A stretch of DNA of 64,000 bases from the NCBI RefSeq assembly GCF_000971175.1, contig NZ_BBLY01000001.1, forward strand, positions 793,709 through 857,708, read 5' to 3'. Under the pieces are notes generated by a model, which was not told the origin of the DNA, did no database searches, and worked only from the letters and a program-made list of their open reading frames with translations. Below, piece after piece: positions 45,810-54,578 of the stretch. The position numbers were made by a program, and so were the translations under genes. Positions within the stretch are counted from its first letter, which is position 1, and each line of letters opens with the position of its first letter. The stretch comes from Demequina pelophila. Lineage in GTDB: Bacteria > Actinomycetota > Actinomycetes > Actinomycetales > Demequinaceae.

Positions 45810-46757
45810 ATGACCACCCACGCCACGCCCCTCGCGGGCAAGACCGCCATCGTCACCGGCTCCGGCCGCGGACTGGGACTCGCCTACGCGCAGGAGCTCG
45901 CCCGCCAGGGCGCCGCCGTGGTGATCAACGACGTCGACGAGGCCACCGCCGCGGACGCGGTCGCGTCGATCGAGGCCCTCGGTGGCCGCGCCACCGCCGT
46001 GGTCGCCCCCGTGGGCCCCACCGCCACGGCCGATGCGCTCGTCGCCGCGGCCGTCGACACGTTCGGCGGGCTCGACATCCTGGTGACCAACGCGGGCGTG
46101 CTGCGCGACACCGTGCTCTGGAAGATGACCGACGACGACTTCGACACCGTCATCTCGGTGCACCTGCGCGGCACCTTCACGTGCGTGCGCGCCGCCGCGA
46201 CGTGGATGCGCGAGCACGAGGTCGCCGGCCGCATCATCTGCATCGGCTCGCCCACCGGACAGCGCGGCAACTTCGGCCAGACCAACTACGCCGCCGCGAA
46301 GGCCGGCATCGTGGGCATGGTCCGCACGTGGGCGCTCGAGCTCAAGCGCGCGGGGATCACCGCGAACGCGGTCATCCCCATCGCCGCAACCGCGATGACC
46401 GCCACCGTGCCGTACTTCGCCGCGGCCGTGGAGGCCGATGCGGCGGGCGAGCCGATGCCGCCGTTCTTCCGCCACGACCTGGGCTTCGGCACCTCCGACG
46501 ACGTCGCGCCGCTGGTCGCCTACCTCGCCTCCGACGCCGCGGCCGGGTTCAGCGGCCAGGCCGTGGGCATCGGCGGCGACCGCCTCCAGCTCTGGTCGCA
46601 CCCGGAGGCCGTCGTCACGGCCTACCGCGAGGGCGGCTGGACACCCCAGGCGCTCGCCGAGGACTTCCCGACCCTGATCGGCGACGCCCGCCAGAGCGTC
46701 GGCGAGAAGTTCCCCGCCCTGCCCGAAGACCTGGTCCGCACCCAACCCGTGGCCTGA
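45810..46757 (+). CDS. Short-chain dehydrogenase, 3-hydroxyacyl-CoA dehydrogenase-like
   Basis: This 315-residue SDR has TGSGRGLG near residue 17, NNAG-type VTNAGVLRD near 95, active-site Ser in CIGSPTGQRG and YAAAK (Tyr-x3-Lys) near 158. Sequence and C-terminal extension resemble the dehydrogenase part of peroxisomal multifunctional enzyme type 2 (17-beta-HSD4). With the MaoC gene 26 bp downstream it can do hydration and oxidation of an enoyl-CoA. The start follows AAAGGAG. Confidence 0.87.
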   Translation: MTTHATPLAGKTAIVTGSGRGLGLAYAQELARQGAAVVINDVDEATAADAVASIEALGGRATAVVAPVGPTATADALVAAAVDTFGGLDILVTNAGVLRDTVLWKMTDDDFDTVISVHLRGTFTCVRAAATWMREHEVAGRIICIGSPTGQRGNFGQTNYAAAKAGIVGMVRTWALELKRAGITANAVIPIAATAMTATVPYFAAAVEADAAGEPMPPFFRHDLGFGTSDDVAPLVAYLASDAAAGFSGQAVGIGGDRLQLWSHPEAVVTAYREGGWTPQALAEDFPTLIGDARQSVGEKFPALPEDLVRTQPVA

Positions 46758-46783
46758 CGCCGCATCGTCCCCAAGGAGTCCCC

Positions 46784-47248
46784 ATGACCGCCACCACCAC
46801 CATCGTGAAGTACACCGACATCCCCTCGCTCGCCGGCCAGGACCTGGGATGGTCCTCCTGGCTCGAGGTCACCCAGGAGCGGGTGAACCTGTTCGCGGAC
46901 GCGACCGACGACCACCAGTGGATCCACACCGACCCCGAGCGCGCGACCGCGGAGAGCCCTTTCGGCGGACCCATCGCCCACGGCTTCCTGTCGCTGTCGC
47001 TCGCGACCCGGTTCTGGACGGAGCTGCTCGACGTCGAGGGCGTGACCACCAAGGTCAACTACGGGCTCGACAAGGTCCGCTTCGTGTCCCCCGTCGCCGT
47101 GGGCGCCCGCGCCCGCATGAACGCCGTCATCGCCGAGGTCACCGAGGTGCGCGGCGGCTACCAGCTCACCGTCGACCAGACCATCGAGGTCGAGGGCGGC
47201 ACCAAGCCGGCGGTGGTCGCGCGCGGGCTGTACCGCTTCTACGCCTGA
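46784..47248 (+). CDS. MaoC-like (R)-specific enoyl-CoA hydratase
   Basis: This 154-residue hot-dog-fold protein contains FADATDDHQWIHTDPERA (about 37-54) and GPIAHGFLSLSLATRF, the Asp/His hydratase dyad of the MaoC/PhaJ family (D-x4-H). It would hydrate the product of the acyl-CoA dehydrogenase to a 3-hydroxyacyl-CoA for the SDR. AAGGAG lies 7 bases before the ATG. Confidence 0.9.
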   Translation: MTATTTIVKYTDIPSLAGQDLGWSSWLEVTQERVNLFADATDDHQWIHTDPERATAESPFGGPIAHGFLSLSLATRFWTELLDVEGVTTKVNYGLDKVRFVSPVAVGARARMNAVIAEVTEVRGGYQLTVDQTIEVEGGTKPAVVARGLYRFYA

Positions 47249-47309
47249 CGGCACCAGCCCACCCGGCCGCGCGCCGGAGCCACCCTTCTCACGCTGCAAC
47301 GAGGCACTC

Positions 47310-48851
47310 ATGAGGAATCAAGGACTGGGCGACTGGATCGCCCGCCGCCGCATCAAGTCCGCCGGCGACCTCGCCCTCATCGGCGAGGACCGCACCTACC
47401 GGTACGAGGAGTTCGCGGACAGGATCGCACGGCTGGCCAACGCGCTCGCCGACCGCGGACTCGCCAAGCGTGACCGCCTGGTCTACCTGGGCAACAACCA
47501 CGCCGACTTCCTCACCACGTTCTTCGCGTGCGGCACGCTGGGCGCGATCTTCGTGCCGCTCAACACCCGGCTCGCGCCGCGCGAGCTCGAGTACATGATC
47601 GAGGACTCCGGGGCCGTGTTCCTGGTCACGCACCACTCGACGCGGGACCTCGCGCGCGCCGCAGCCTGGTCCAGCGGGATCCGCAAGCGCCTGGTGGTCG
47701 GCGGGCCCGCGGAGCTGCCCGCGGTCGAGTCCTTCGACGAGGTGGTCGAGGCGGCCAGTCCCGCGCTGCGCGACGAGGAGGTCTCGCTCGAGGATCCGGC
47801 GATGATCCTCTACACGTCCGGAACCACCGGCCGACCCAAGGGCGCGGTCCTCACCCACGGCAACCTCACCTGGAACGTGTTCAACGCGATCGTCGACTAC
47901 GACGTCACCTCGACGGACGTCTCGCTCATGATGTCGCCCATGTTCCACGTCGCCTCGCTGTCGATGGGGGCGCTGCCGGCCCTGCTCAAGGGCGGCGCGG
48001 TGGTGCTGCAGGAGAAGGTCGAGCCCGGCGCGGTGCTCGCCGCGATCGAGGAGCACGGCGTCACCAGCCTCTCGGGGGTGCCCACCACCTTCCAGTTCCT
48101 GTCGGAGCATCCCGCCTGGGACACCACCGACCTGTCGAGCATCCGCAAGCTCACGTGCGGCGGCTCGGCGATGCCGCTGCGGGTGATCGAGGCCTACGAG
48201 GCGCGCGGGTTGGCGTTCTCGAGCGGGTACGGACTCACCGAGTCCTCCCCCGGCGCCACGTCGCTGCCGGTGCGAAAGGCGAGCGAACACGTGGGCACCG
48301 CGGGACTGTCGCACTTCTTCACGGATGTGCGCATCGTGGGCCCCGAGGGTGAGGTGCTGGCCCCCGGCGAGCAGGGCGAGATCCAGATCTCCGGCCCCAA
48401 CGTGATCCGCGACTATTGGCGTCGCCCCGAGGCGAGCGCGGAGGCGCATGACGGCGCGTGGCTGCGGTCCGGGGACGTCGGCTGGCTCGACGAGGACGGC
48501 TACCTCACCGTGACCGACCGGCTCAAGGACATGATCATCTCCGGCGGCGAGAACGTGTACCCCGCCGAGATCGAGCAGCTGATCATGGAGAACGCGGGGA
48601 TCCGCGCGACCGCGGTGATCGGGGTGCCCGACGACCGCTGGGGCGAGGTTCCGCTCGCCGTCATCGCCCTCCACGAGGGTGCGACGGTGACGGCCGACGA
48701 GGTACTCGCGCATCTCAAGGGTCGGCTCGCCCGCTACAAGCAGCCCAAGGCCGTGGTGATCGTCGAGGACCTGCCCCGCACCGCGAGCGGCAAGGTCCGC
48801 AAGGTGGACCTGCGGCGGCAGTTCCCGGCGCTGCCGGATCCCGCGCGCTGA
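47310..48851 (+). CDS. Acyl-CoA synthetase (AMP-forming, FadD-like)
   Basis: This 513-residue adenylate-forming ligase has the phosphate loop YTSGTTGRPKGAVLTHGNL (about 168-186), GYGLTESSPG, the SGDVGWLDEDGYLTVTDRLKDMIISGGENVYPAEIE hinge and a C-terminal PRTASGKVRK with the catalytic Lys. It activates a carboxylic acid to its CoA ester, the entry reaction of the cluster's beta-oxidation-like sequence. Its substrate acid is unknown. Confidence 0.9.
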   Translation: MRNQGLGDWIARRRIKSAGDLALIGEDRTYRYEEFADRIARLANALADRGLAKRDRLVYLGNNHADFLTTFFACGTLGAIFVPLNTRLAPRELEYMIEDSGAVFLVTHHSTRDLARAAAWSSGIRKRLVVGGPAELPAVESFDEVVEAASPALRDEEVSLEDPAMILYTSGTTGRPKGAVLTHGNLTWNVFNAIVDYDVTSTDVSLMMSPMFHVASLSMGALPALLKGGAVVLQEKVEPGAVLAAIEEHGVTSLSGVPTTFQFLSEHPAWDTTDLSSIRKLTCGGSAMPLRVIEAYEARGLAFSSGYGLTESSPGATSLPVRKASEHVGTAGLSHFFTDVRIVGPEGEVLAPGEQGEIQISGPNVIRDYWRRPEASAEAHDGAWLRSGDVGWLDEDGYLTVTDRLKDMIISGGENVYPAEIEQLIMENAGIRATAVIGVPDDRWGEVPLAVIALHEGATVTADEVLAHLKGRLARYKQPKAVVIVEDLPRTASGKVRKVDLRRQFPALPDPAR

Positions 48852-48934
48852 GTCCGGCGGCTGAGCTCGCCTGCCGAGTCAGCGCGCTGACTCCGCCTCC
48901 CGAGCCAGCCGCCCGGCCCCGCCCCCGGGCGGGG

Positions 48935-49891
48935 TCAGCGCACCAGGAGCGGCTGCGCCTCGGCCGTCGGCAGCCCCGCATGGCGTCGGCGACCCGCGCG
49001 GACCACGACCGCGAGCGCGGCGACGTGGATGGCGGTGAACAGCACGCTGGGAACGTACGCGATCTCGATCTGCGCGGCGAACGCGAGCCCGATGTCCCAC
49101 GCGTGGAGCACCACCGGCACGGCGAAGATGATCCCGTCGCGACGCAGGTCCAGCGGGCGGTCGAGCTTCGCGTACCGGAGCACCAGGAAGGTCGCGACGC
49201 TCAGGTTGAGCACCAGCATGACGCTCTCCGCGACGAGCGTGCCCTGCGGGGCCAGCGGCCACGCGTAGAGCAGGAACAGGTTGATGGGCGACACGAGCAC
49301 GATGAGGGACGGGACGATCGCGACCAGCGGCCCGCTCGTGCGCAGCCATCCGATGTTCTTGCGCTCGGCGAGACGCTGGACCAGCGCCACCGCGAAGCAG
49401 TAGTAGAGGATCATCGTGAACCATCCCGAGAAGTTGAACACCGGGATGCCGAAGAAGCCGCCCTCGTAGGTCATGGTCCAGTTCCACTGCCCCGACGCGA
49501 CGCCGTCGATGGTGTGGACGTCGAAGACGTTGGCGGGGTCGATCGTCATGTCCTGGATCGATCCCCAGAGCCCGGCGAGGAACGGCGCCACCCACCACGG
49601 CAGGCGCAGGTGCTCGGCGAGCCACAGCGCGCAGTACACGCCGACCGCTTCGACGAGCAGGATGCTGAGCGGCACCTTGCCGATCATCATGATGCGTTCG
49701 GCGCTGTAGTCGTAGATGTTCTGCCACACGCCGACGTTCTCGAACGTCGCGGCGAAGATGACGAAGCCGAGCAGGGTGAGGACATGGCGCGTCGCCGCGG
49801 GGCGCGCGGTCGCGTGAATGAGACACGCGACGAACACCACGAGGGAGAGCATCTCGTAGAGGAACCAGGACACGGGCGTGCCGAAGATCAT
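48935..49891 (-). CDS. Multi-helix membrane protein, carotenoid-synthesis (CruF)-like
   Basis: This 318-residue protein has about eight helices. FENVGVWQNIYDYSAERIMMIGKVPLSILLVEA and GGFFGIPVFNFSGWF resemble the conserved GVP-x-NF-x-GW region of carotenoid biosynthesis (DUF422/CruF) membrane enzymes. That assignment is tentative; no other carotenoid gene is near. It is divergent from a TetR regulator with 66 bp between, and is the likely target of that regulator. Confidence 0.6.
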   Translation of the reverse strand: MIFGTPVSWFLYEMLSLVVFVACLIHATARPAATRHVLTLLGFVIFAATFENVGVWQNIYDYSAERIMMIGKVPLSILLVEAVGVYCALWLAEHLRLPWWVAPFLAGLWGSIQDMTIDPANVFDVHTIDGVASGQWNWTMTYEGGFFGIPVFNFSGWFTMILYYCFAVALVQRLAERKNIGWLRTSGPLVAIVPSLIVLVSPINLFLLYAWPLAPQGTLVAESVMLVLNLSVATFLVLRYAKLDRPLDLRRDGIIFAVPVVLHAWDIGLAFAAQIEIAYVPSVLFTAIHVAALAVVVRAGRRRHAGLPTAEAQPLLVR

Positions 49892-49957
49892 GAGCCGTCC
49901 TTGATCTGATCGATGAGCGGGAGTTTCTGTCGGACGGCAAAAAGTTACCATGGCGTC

Positions 49958-50644
49958 GTGACGATCACAGACGGCTCGACCGAGTCCGGCCGAACCGCCC
50001 AGCCCGCCCGCGCCCGGATCGGCCGACCCCCCAAACTCAGCCGCGACAGCATCGTCGCCGCGGCGCGCGGGCTCGACCGAGCACAGATGTCGGTGACCGC
50101 GGTCGCGGACGCGCTGGGCGTCGCGCGCAACGCCGTCGCCTACCACGTGGGCGGCCGCGACGAGCTGGTCGCGCTCGTGATCGAGAGCGAGCTCGAGGAA
50201 CGGCTCGCGCCGCTCGAGGTGCCCGTGGACGACTGGAGGCGGGCAATCAAGGTCGCATCGGAGGGCATGCTCGACGCGCTCGTCGCGTGCGGCCCGGCCG
50301 CGCTCGCGATCACCCGCGCGCCGCGCACCGGGTTCCTGGGACCGTCGGAGCAGCTCCTCGTGGCACTCACCCGTGCGGGATTCTCCGATGCGGCGGCCGG
50401 CCGCGCGCTCGCTCTGCTGTCCGAGGTCGTCTACGCGGCCGCGCGGTACACGCTCGAGACCGAGCCCGGGCACGGCCGCCCGCGCGACGAGGAGCTGGCT
50501 TCGGTGAGCGCGGCCGCCGCGCGCCGCTTCCCCACCTTCGTGCGCGTATTCGAGGAGAGCTGGACACCTCGGGAGCAGCTGGACTTCGCGCTCGAGGTCA
50601 TCATCGCCGGGCTGGAGGCGAGCCGGGCAGGGGCTGCGGACTGA
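49958..50644 (+). CDS. TetR-family transcriptional regulator
   Basis: This 228-residue protein starts at GTG 49958 and carries a basic leader, then an HTH (SRDSIVAAARGLDRAQMSVTAVADALGVARNAVAYHVGGRDELVALVI, about 28-75) and an all-helical ligand domain. There is no good ribosome site upstream; a short leader or near-leaderless message is possible. It probably represses the divergent membrane protein gene at 48935 and itself. Confidence 0.82.
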   Translation: MTITDGSTESGRTAQPARARIGRPPKLSRDSIVAAARGLDRAQMSVTAVADALGVARNAVAYHVGGRDELVALVIESELEERLAPLEVPVDDWRRAIKVASEGMLDALVACGPAALAITRAPRTGFLGPSEQLLVALTRAGFSDAAAGRALALLSEVVYAAARYTLETEPGHGRPRDEELASVSAAAARRFPTFVRVFEESWTPREQLDFALEVIIAGLEASRAGAAD

Positions 50645-50843
50645 CCAGTGCACGGTCAGGTGCGGGAGAGGAATCCTGCGCGAGGGCGCTCGGCCCTGCC
50701 GCCCGAGGGGGCGGACGGGCTCGCCGATGCGCGGGGCAACGCCGCCGCACAGGAAGCCATCCGGGCGGTCCACCGCGCCTACCGTGCGCAGCGAGGGGTT
50801 CGGCTGTATTGCAGCCCTGCCGCGTTGCTGGGATACTGAGGGC

Positions 50844-51143
50844 ATGTCCTCCGCATCGTTCCACGGCTACGTCGGCGTCCAGCGCCGCGGATTGATCGCG
50901 CTGCCCACCGATCTGCGTCGCCGGCTCCATCTGGACGAGCCGGGTGCCCAGGTGGAGGTCACCGAGCGCTCCGACGGCGTGATCGAGTTGCGCCCGGCAC
51001 TGCCGGTGGATGCCGCGCAGGCCTGGTTCTGGACCGAGCGCTGGCAGGAGCGCGAGCGGGAGGTCGACGATCATGTGGCGGCCGGCCGCGTCACCGTCCA
51101 CTCGGATGGCGACGACTTCCTCGCCCACCTCGATCGCTTGTGA
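50844..51143 (+). CDS. AbrB/MazE-like antitoxin
   Basis: This 99-residue protein has an N-terminal swapped-hairpin AbrB fold signature (YVGVQRRGLIALPTDLRRRLHLDEPGAQVEV, about 8-38) and an acidic, helical C-terminus. Such proteins bind their own promoter and neutralise a toxin. The GTG start of the toxin-like gene overlaps its stop by 4 bp (GTGA), the usual arrangement in type II pairs. About 200 bp upstream without a gene may hold its promoter. Confidence 0.72.
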   Translation: MSSASFHGYVGVQRRGLIALPTDLRRRLHLDEPGAQVEVTERSDGVIELRPALPVDAAQAWFWTERWQEREREVDDHVAAGRVTVHSDGDDFLAHLDRL

Positions 51144-51451
51144 AGTTCGAGACCACACCGGCCTTCGATGCTGACGTGCGACGGCTCAAGCCGGAGCACC
51201 TGGTCGAGTTCCGCAAGGTGCTCCGGGACAAGTTTGTCCCCGCGTGCGACGCCTTCGCGGCAGACCCCGCAACGTCGTGGCCAGCGTCTCTTCGCGTGAA
51301 GTCCGTGCGCTCGGCACCGGGCGTCCTCGAGATGACGTGGTCGTTCTCCTCGCCAGACGGGCGCGCCACCTTCGAGCTGCTCACGGTAGGCGGCGAGTTG
51401 CGCATACGGTGGCGCCGGGTCGGCGACCATGCCGTCTTCAGGGATCCTTGA
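51140..51451 (+). CDS. RelE/ParE-like toxin
   Basis: This 103-residue basic protein reads KFETTPAFDADVRRL at the N-terminus and EMTWSFSSPDGRATFELL, then RIRWRRVGDHAVFRDP at the end; the order of strands and the terminal basic strand resemble RelE-superfamily mRNA interferases. It overlaps the AbrB-like gene. Activity is inferred from size, position and fold-like pattern, not from a full motif match. Confidence 0.6.
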   Translation: MKFETTPAFDADVRRLKPEHLVEFRKVLRDKFVPACDAFAADPATSWPASLRVKSVRSAPGVLEMTWSFSSPDGRATFELLTVGGELRIRWRRVGDHAVFRDP

Positions 51452-51543
51452 GCCTGACCGCCACGAGGCTCGGCTCATGGCGAGAGAATGGGGCGGCAAG
51501 CGGCAGGCCGCCATTCACCGGATTCCAGCCGAGGACACTCAGA

Positions 51544-51922
51544 GGCGGATGAGCTGGCCGATACGCCGGGTTCTGTCTCTCACGCCGAGGCGCGAGGGGC
51601 GGCCATCCATCTAGGCCCTGGATTGCTCCAGGGCTCGAGCAACCTACCCGAGTACTCGGGCGAGCAGCCCTCGTACGCACTCTGTCTGGTCTTGCTCCGG
51701 GTGGGGTTTACCTTGCCGCTCCTGTCACCAGTCGCGCGGTGAGCTCTTACCTCACCCTTTCACCCTTACCCCGCCGCCGAGGCGACGTGGCGGTCTTCTC
51801 TCTGTGGCACTGTCCCGCGGGTCACCCCGGGTGGCCGTTAGCCATCACCCTGCTCTGTGGAGCCCGGACGTTCCTCGGGATCCGAAGATCACGCGGCCGC
51901 CTGGCCAACTCATCCGCCCGGC
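51544..51922 (-). ncRNA. rnpB: RNase P RNA (type A)
   Basis: Read on the minus strand, this about 380-nt RNA carries the universal RNase P core: GAGGAACGTCCGGGCTCCAC near the 5' end, CAGGGTGATGGCTAACGGCC, ACAGAGAGAAGACCG, GGTAAGGGTGAAAGGGTG, GAGCGGCAAGGTAAACCCC, and the 3' ACAGAACCCGGCGTATCGG. The ends pair as P1 (GGCGGATGAG with CTCATCCGCC). It processes tRNA 5' ends. A -10 TATCCT at 51924-51929 lies directly upstream on the minus strand. The exact ends are estimated to a few bases. Confidence 0.95.
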
Positions 51923-51923
51923 A

Positions 51924-51978
51924 AGGATAGCGAAGGGACGATGCAGGGGTCGACTCTCGTCGAGCCCCGCACCGTCCC
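51924..51978 (-). promoter_or_regulatory. padR terminator hairpin overlapping the rnpB promoter
   Basis: On the minus strand, TCGACC (51948-51953) and TATCCT (51924-51929), 18 bases apart, fit a promoter for rnpB. The same DNA forms a long imperfect hairpin at 51935-51978 (outer arms GGGACG with CGTCCC, inner TCGAC with GTCGA). It follows the padR stop at 51998 and can terminate padR, whose transcript would otherwise run into rnpB. Confidence 0.6.
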
Positions 51979-51997
51979 TCGGGTCGAGTCGGGCCTG

Positions 51998-52642
51998 TCA
52001 GCCCTCGTCGGTCAGCAGCCGGTAGAGGTCCCTGCGGGCTCCCGCCAGGATCTGGGCCACCTTCTGGGCGTCCTCCTCGGAACGCGACTGGCGCGTCACG
52101 TGGATGGCCGCGTCGCGCAGCTGCATCATCTCCTCGCGCACCCGGGCCGAGCCGTCGTCGGCGCGGGGGCCGGCGAACAGCGCATCGGCGTCCGGCGCGT
52201 TGTCCTGGACCCAGGTGCGGCCGGCGTCCGTGAGCGAGGCGACCTTGCGGCCGTCCACCTGGTCGATCGCGACCAGGCCCTCGTCCTCGAGCGCCTGCAG
52301 CGCCGGGTAGATGGAGCCGGGGCTGGGCGACCAGGCGCCGGAGGTGCGCTCCTCGATCGCGCGGATCAGGTCGTAGCCGTGGCGCGGCTGCTCGGCCAGC
52401 AGGACCAGGATCGCGGCGCGCACGTCGCCGCGCGCCCGCCCCCCTCGTCCCCCGCGACCGCGGCCGCGAGGTCCGGGGCCGAAGCCTCCGCCCGGGCCGA
52501 AGCCTCCGGGTCCGGGGCCGAACCCCGGACCGAAGCCGTGCTCGTCGCCGTGACCGTGACGGCCCCGGTGATGCCTGCCGTGGGATCGGTCGGTGCCGCC
52601 CCACTCGCCGCTGGACCAGTTGTTCGTGTCGATGTTCGTCAT
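51998..52642 (-). CDS. PadR-family regulator with Gly/His-rich N-terminus
   Basis: This 214-residue regulator has a low-complexity His/Gly/Arg-rich leader (about 15-70), then the PadR winged helix (RAAILVLLAEQPRHGYDLIRAIEER and PGSIYPALQALEDEGLVAIDQVDGRKVASLTDAG, about 75-140) and a helical dimer tail. The start ATG follows AAGGGAG by 7 bases. A palindrome at 52677-52686 in its leader is a candidate autoregulatory site. The histidine-rich leader might bind metal; that is only a suggestion. Confidence 0.88.
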   Translation of the reverse strand: MTNIDTNNWSSGEWGGTDRSHGRHHRGRHGHGDEHGFGPGFGPGPGGFGPGGGFGPGPRGRGRGGRGGRARGDVRAAILVLLAEQPRHGYDLIRAIEERTSGAWSPSPGSIYPALQALEDEGLVAIDQVDGRKVASLTDAGRTWVQDNAPDADALFAGPRADDGSARVREEMMQLRDAAIHVTRQSRSEEDAQKVAQILAGARRDLYRLLTDEG

Positions 52643-52676
52643 GTCGAACTCCCTTCGATATTCGTCGACACGCACA

Positions 52677-52686
52677 CGATATATCG
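52677..52686. promoter_or_regulatory. Palindrome upstream of padR
   Basis: CGATATATCG is a perfect 10-base palindrome in an otherwise GC-rich leader, 35 bp upstream of the padR start. A/T-rich inverted repeats here are typical PadR binding sites. Confidence 0.5.
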
Positions 52687-52700
52687 CGTAAGTGACGGCG

Positions 52701-54524
52701 TCAAGGGTTCGACTCGGGGCCCTCGTCGCTCTCGGAACGGCCCGCGCCCTCACCCTCAACCTCAACCTCGACCTCGCCCGCAGCCCCCTCTTCACCGCCA
52801 TCGGCCGCGACGTCCCACCGCGTCCCCTCGAGGTCCCCGCGCAGCACGCCCGTCACGCGGTCCACCGCGGCGCCGACGGTGGGCGCGAAGCGGTCGGCCG
52901 GGAACCGGTCGGCCACGCCGTAGCGACGCAGCGTGTCCACCACCGGGTCCTTCATCTCAGCAAACACGAGCGTCACGCCGTGCTTCGCCAGCCACTCCTC
53001 GAGCTCGACCAACTGGTCCACGGCCGTGGTGTCGACCGCCGTGATGGGCTCGGAGGCCAGGATGACGGTCGTCACGTCCGGCCCCGCGGCCTTCACCCTG
53101 GCCCGCACCCAGCGGGCGAACGCCTCGCCGTTGGCGAAGAACAGCGGCGCGTCGAACCGCACGATCACCAGGCCGGGGATCCGCTCGCCCTGCTCGGGGA
53201 AGCGCGTGAGGTCGTGATAGCCGCGCAGCCCGTGCACGCGCCCCAGCTCCGCCCGGTACGGCCGCCACGACCGGCGCACGAACGCGAACATCGACAGCAC
53301 CACCGCCGCGCCGATCCCCTCGAGCACCCCGAACACCAGCACTCCCGTGAGCGCCGCCATCGACAGGCCCAGCTCGATCTTGTCGATGCGCCACAGCGTC
53401 CTGACGGCCTTGACGTCGATGAGCGTGATGACGGCCGCGATCACTACCGCGGCGAGCGTGGCCTTGGGCAGCACCACGGTGAGCCCGGGCATCAGCAGCA
53501 TGAAGACCACGAGCAGCACGGCGCCCACGACGCCGGTGAGCTGGCTCTTCGAGCCGGCCTGCTCCGCGACGGGCGTGCGGGACGAGGAGGCGGAGATGGG
53601 GAAGCCGCCCATCGCTCCCCCGGCGATGTTCGCGATCCCGATGCCCCGGAGCTCGTCGCTGCCGCGCACCGTCTCGCCGCGCCGCGCGGCGAGGGTGCGC
53701 GACAGCACCGCAGAGTCCGTGAAGGCCACGAGCGCGATGCCCAGCGCGGGGATCGCCAGGTCCTTGACGTCCGACCACTCCAGCCCGCCCAGGGCCGGGG
53801 CCGGGAGGCCCTGGGGCAGGGCGCCCACGGTGGGTAGCGCATCGGCCAGAGAGAAGGCCCATGTCACGACCATGGCGACCACGACCGCGACCAGCACGCC
53901 GGGCACCGGGAACTTCACCCGCCGCAGTACCAGGATGATCGCGAGCGAGCCCACGCCGATCGCGGCGGCGGTGGGGCCCACGGCGCCGTCGGCGAGGGCG
54001 CGTCCGATCTCCACGACGCGCGCGCCGATGCCGTCCGCGTCCACCGAGAATCCGAGCAGCGTGGGGATCTGGGACACGATGACGATCAGCGCGATCGCGT
54101 TGAGGTATCCGAGCCGGACCGGTTTGGACAGCAGATCCGTGACGAAGCCCAGGTTGACCACGCCGGCGAGCAGCATGACCAGGCCGACCATGATGGCGAG
54201 GAGGCCCGCGAGGGCGACGGCGCGGTCGTCGTCGCCCAGGGCGAGCGGCAGAATGGCCGCGCCGATGATGGGCGCGAGCGCCGAGTCCGGGCCCAGCACC
54301 AGGATCCGCGACGGCCCTACCAGCGCGTATGCGAGCAGCGGGATGACGGTCGCGTACAGGCCGGTCACCGGGGGCAGGCCCGAGACCTGGGCGTAGCCCA
54401 TGCCCGCGGGGATGAGCAGCGCGGTGACCACGATGCCCGAGCGGATGTCCGGCCACAGCCACGCGCGCTTGTATCGCCGGGCGGTGCGCACGCCCGGCAG
54501 CCAGCGCTCGAGCGTCGTCGCCAA
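52701..54524 (-). CDS. SulP-family anion permease with STAS domain
   Basis: This 607-residue protein has a SulP membrane domain (about 10-430; WLWPDIRSGIVVTALLIPAGMGYAQVSGLPPVTGLYATVIP at the start) and a cytoplasmic STAS domain (about 465-570; VIVRFDAPLFFANGEAF and TTAVDQLVELEEWLAKHGVTL), ending in an acidic tail. Family members move sulfate, bicarbonate or other anions. The TTG at 54524 is chosen because GGAGG precedes it and no ATG or GTG lies near the domain start. Confidence 0.9.
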   Translation of the reverse strand: MATTLERWLPGVRTARRYKRAWLWPDIRSGIVVTALLIPAGMGYAQVSGLPPVTGLYATVIPLLAYALVGPSRILVLGPDSALAPIIGAAILPLALGDDDRAVALAGLLAIMVGLVMLLAGVVNLGFVTDLLSKPVRLGYLNAIALIVIVSQIPTLLGFSVDADGIGARVVEIGRALADGAVGPTAAAIGVGSLAIILVLRRVKFPVPGVLVAVVVAMVVTWAFSLADALPTVGALPQGLPAPALGGLEWSDVKDLAIPALGIALVAFTDSAVLSRTLAARRGETVRGSDELRGIGIANIAGGAMGGFPISASSSRTPVAEQAGSKSQLTGVVGAVLLVVFMLLMPGLTVVLPKATLAAVVIAAVITLIDVKAVRTLWRIDKIELGLSMAALTGVLVFGVLEGIGAAVVLSMFAFVRRSWRPYRAELGRVHGLRGYHDLTRFPEQGERIPGLVIVRFDAPLFFANGEAFARWVRARVKAAGPDVTTVILASEPITAVDTTAVDQLVELEEWLAKHGVTLVFAEMKDPVVDTLRRYGVADRFPADRFAPTVGAAVDRVTGVLRGDLEGTRWDVAADGGEEGAAGEVEVEVEGEGAGRSESDEGPESNP

Positions 54525-54578
54525 AGTGGGCCTCCGCCTCCATCCTTGCGCATGTCCGGGCCCACTACCCTGGCGACC

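Noticed and set aside
50649-50839. Possible 63-codon gene between TetR and the AbrB-like gene
   Set aside because: Composition is poor, there is no ribosome site, and the region more likely holds the promoter of the antitoxin-toxin pair.
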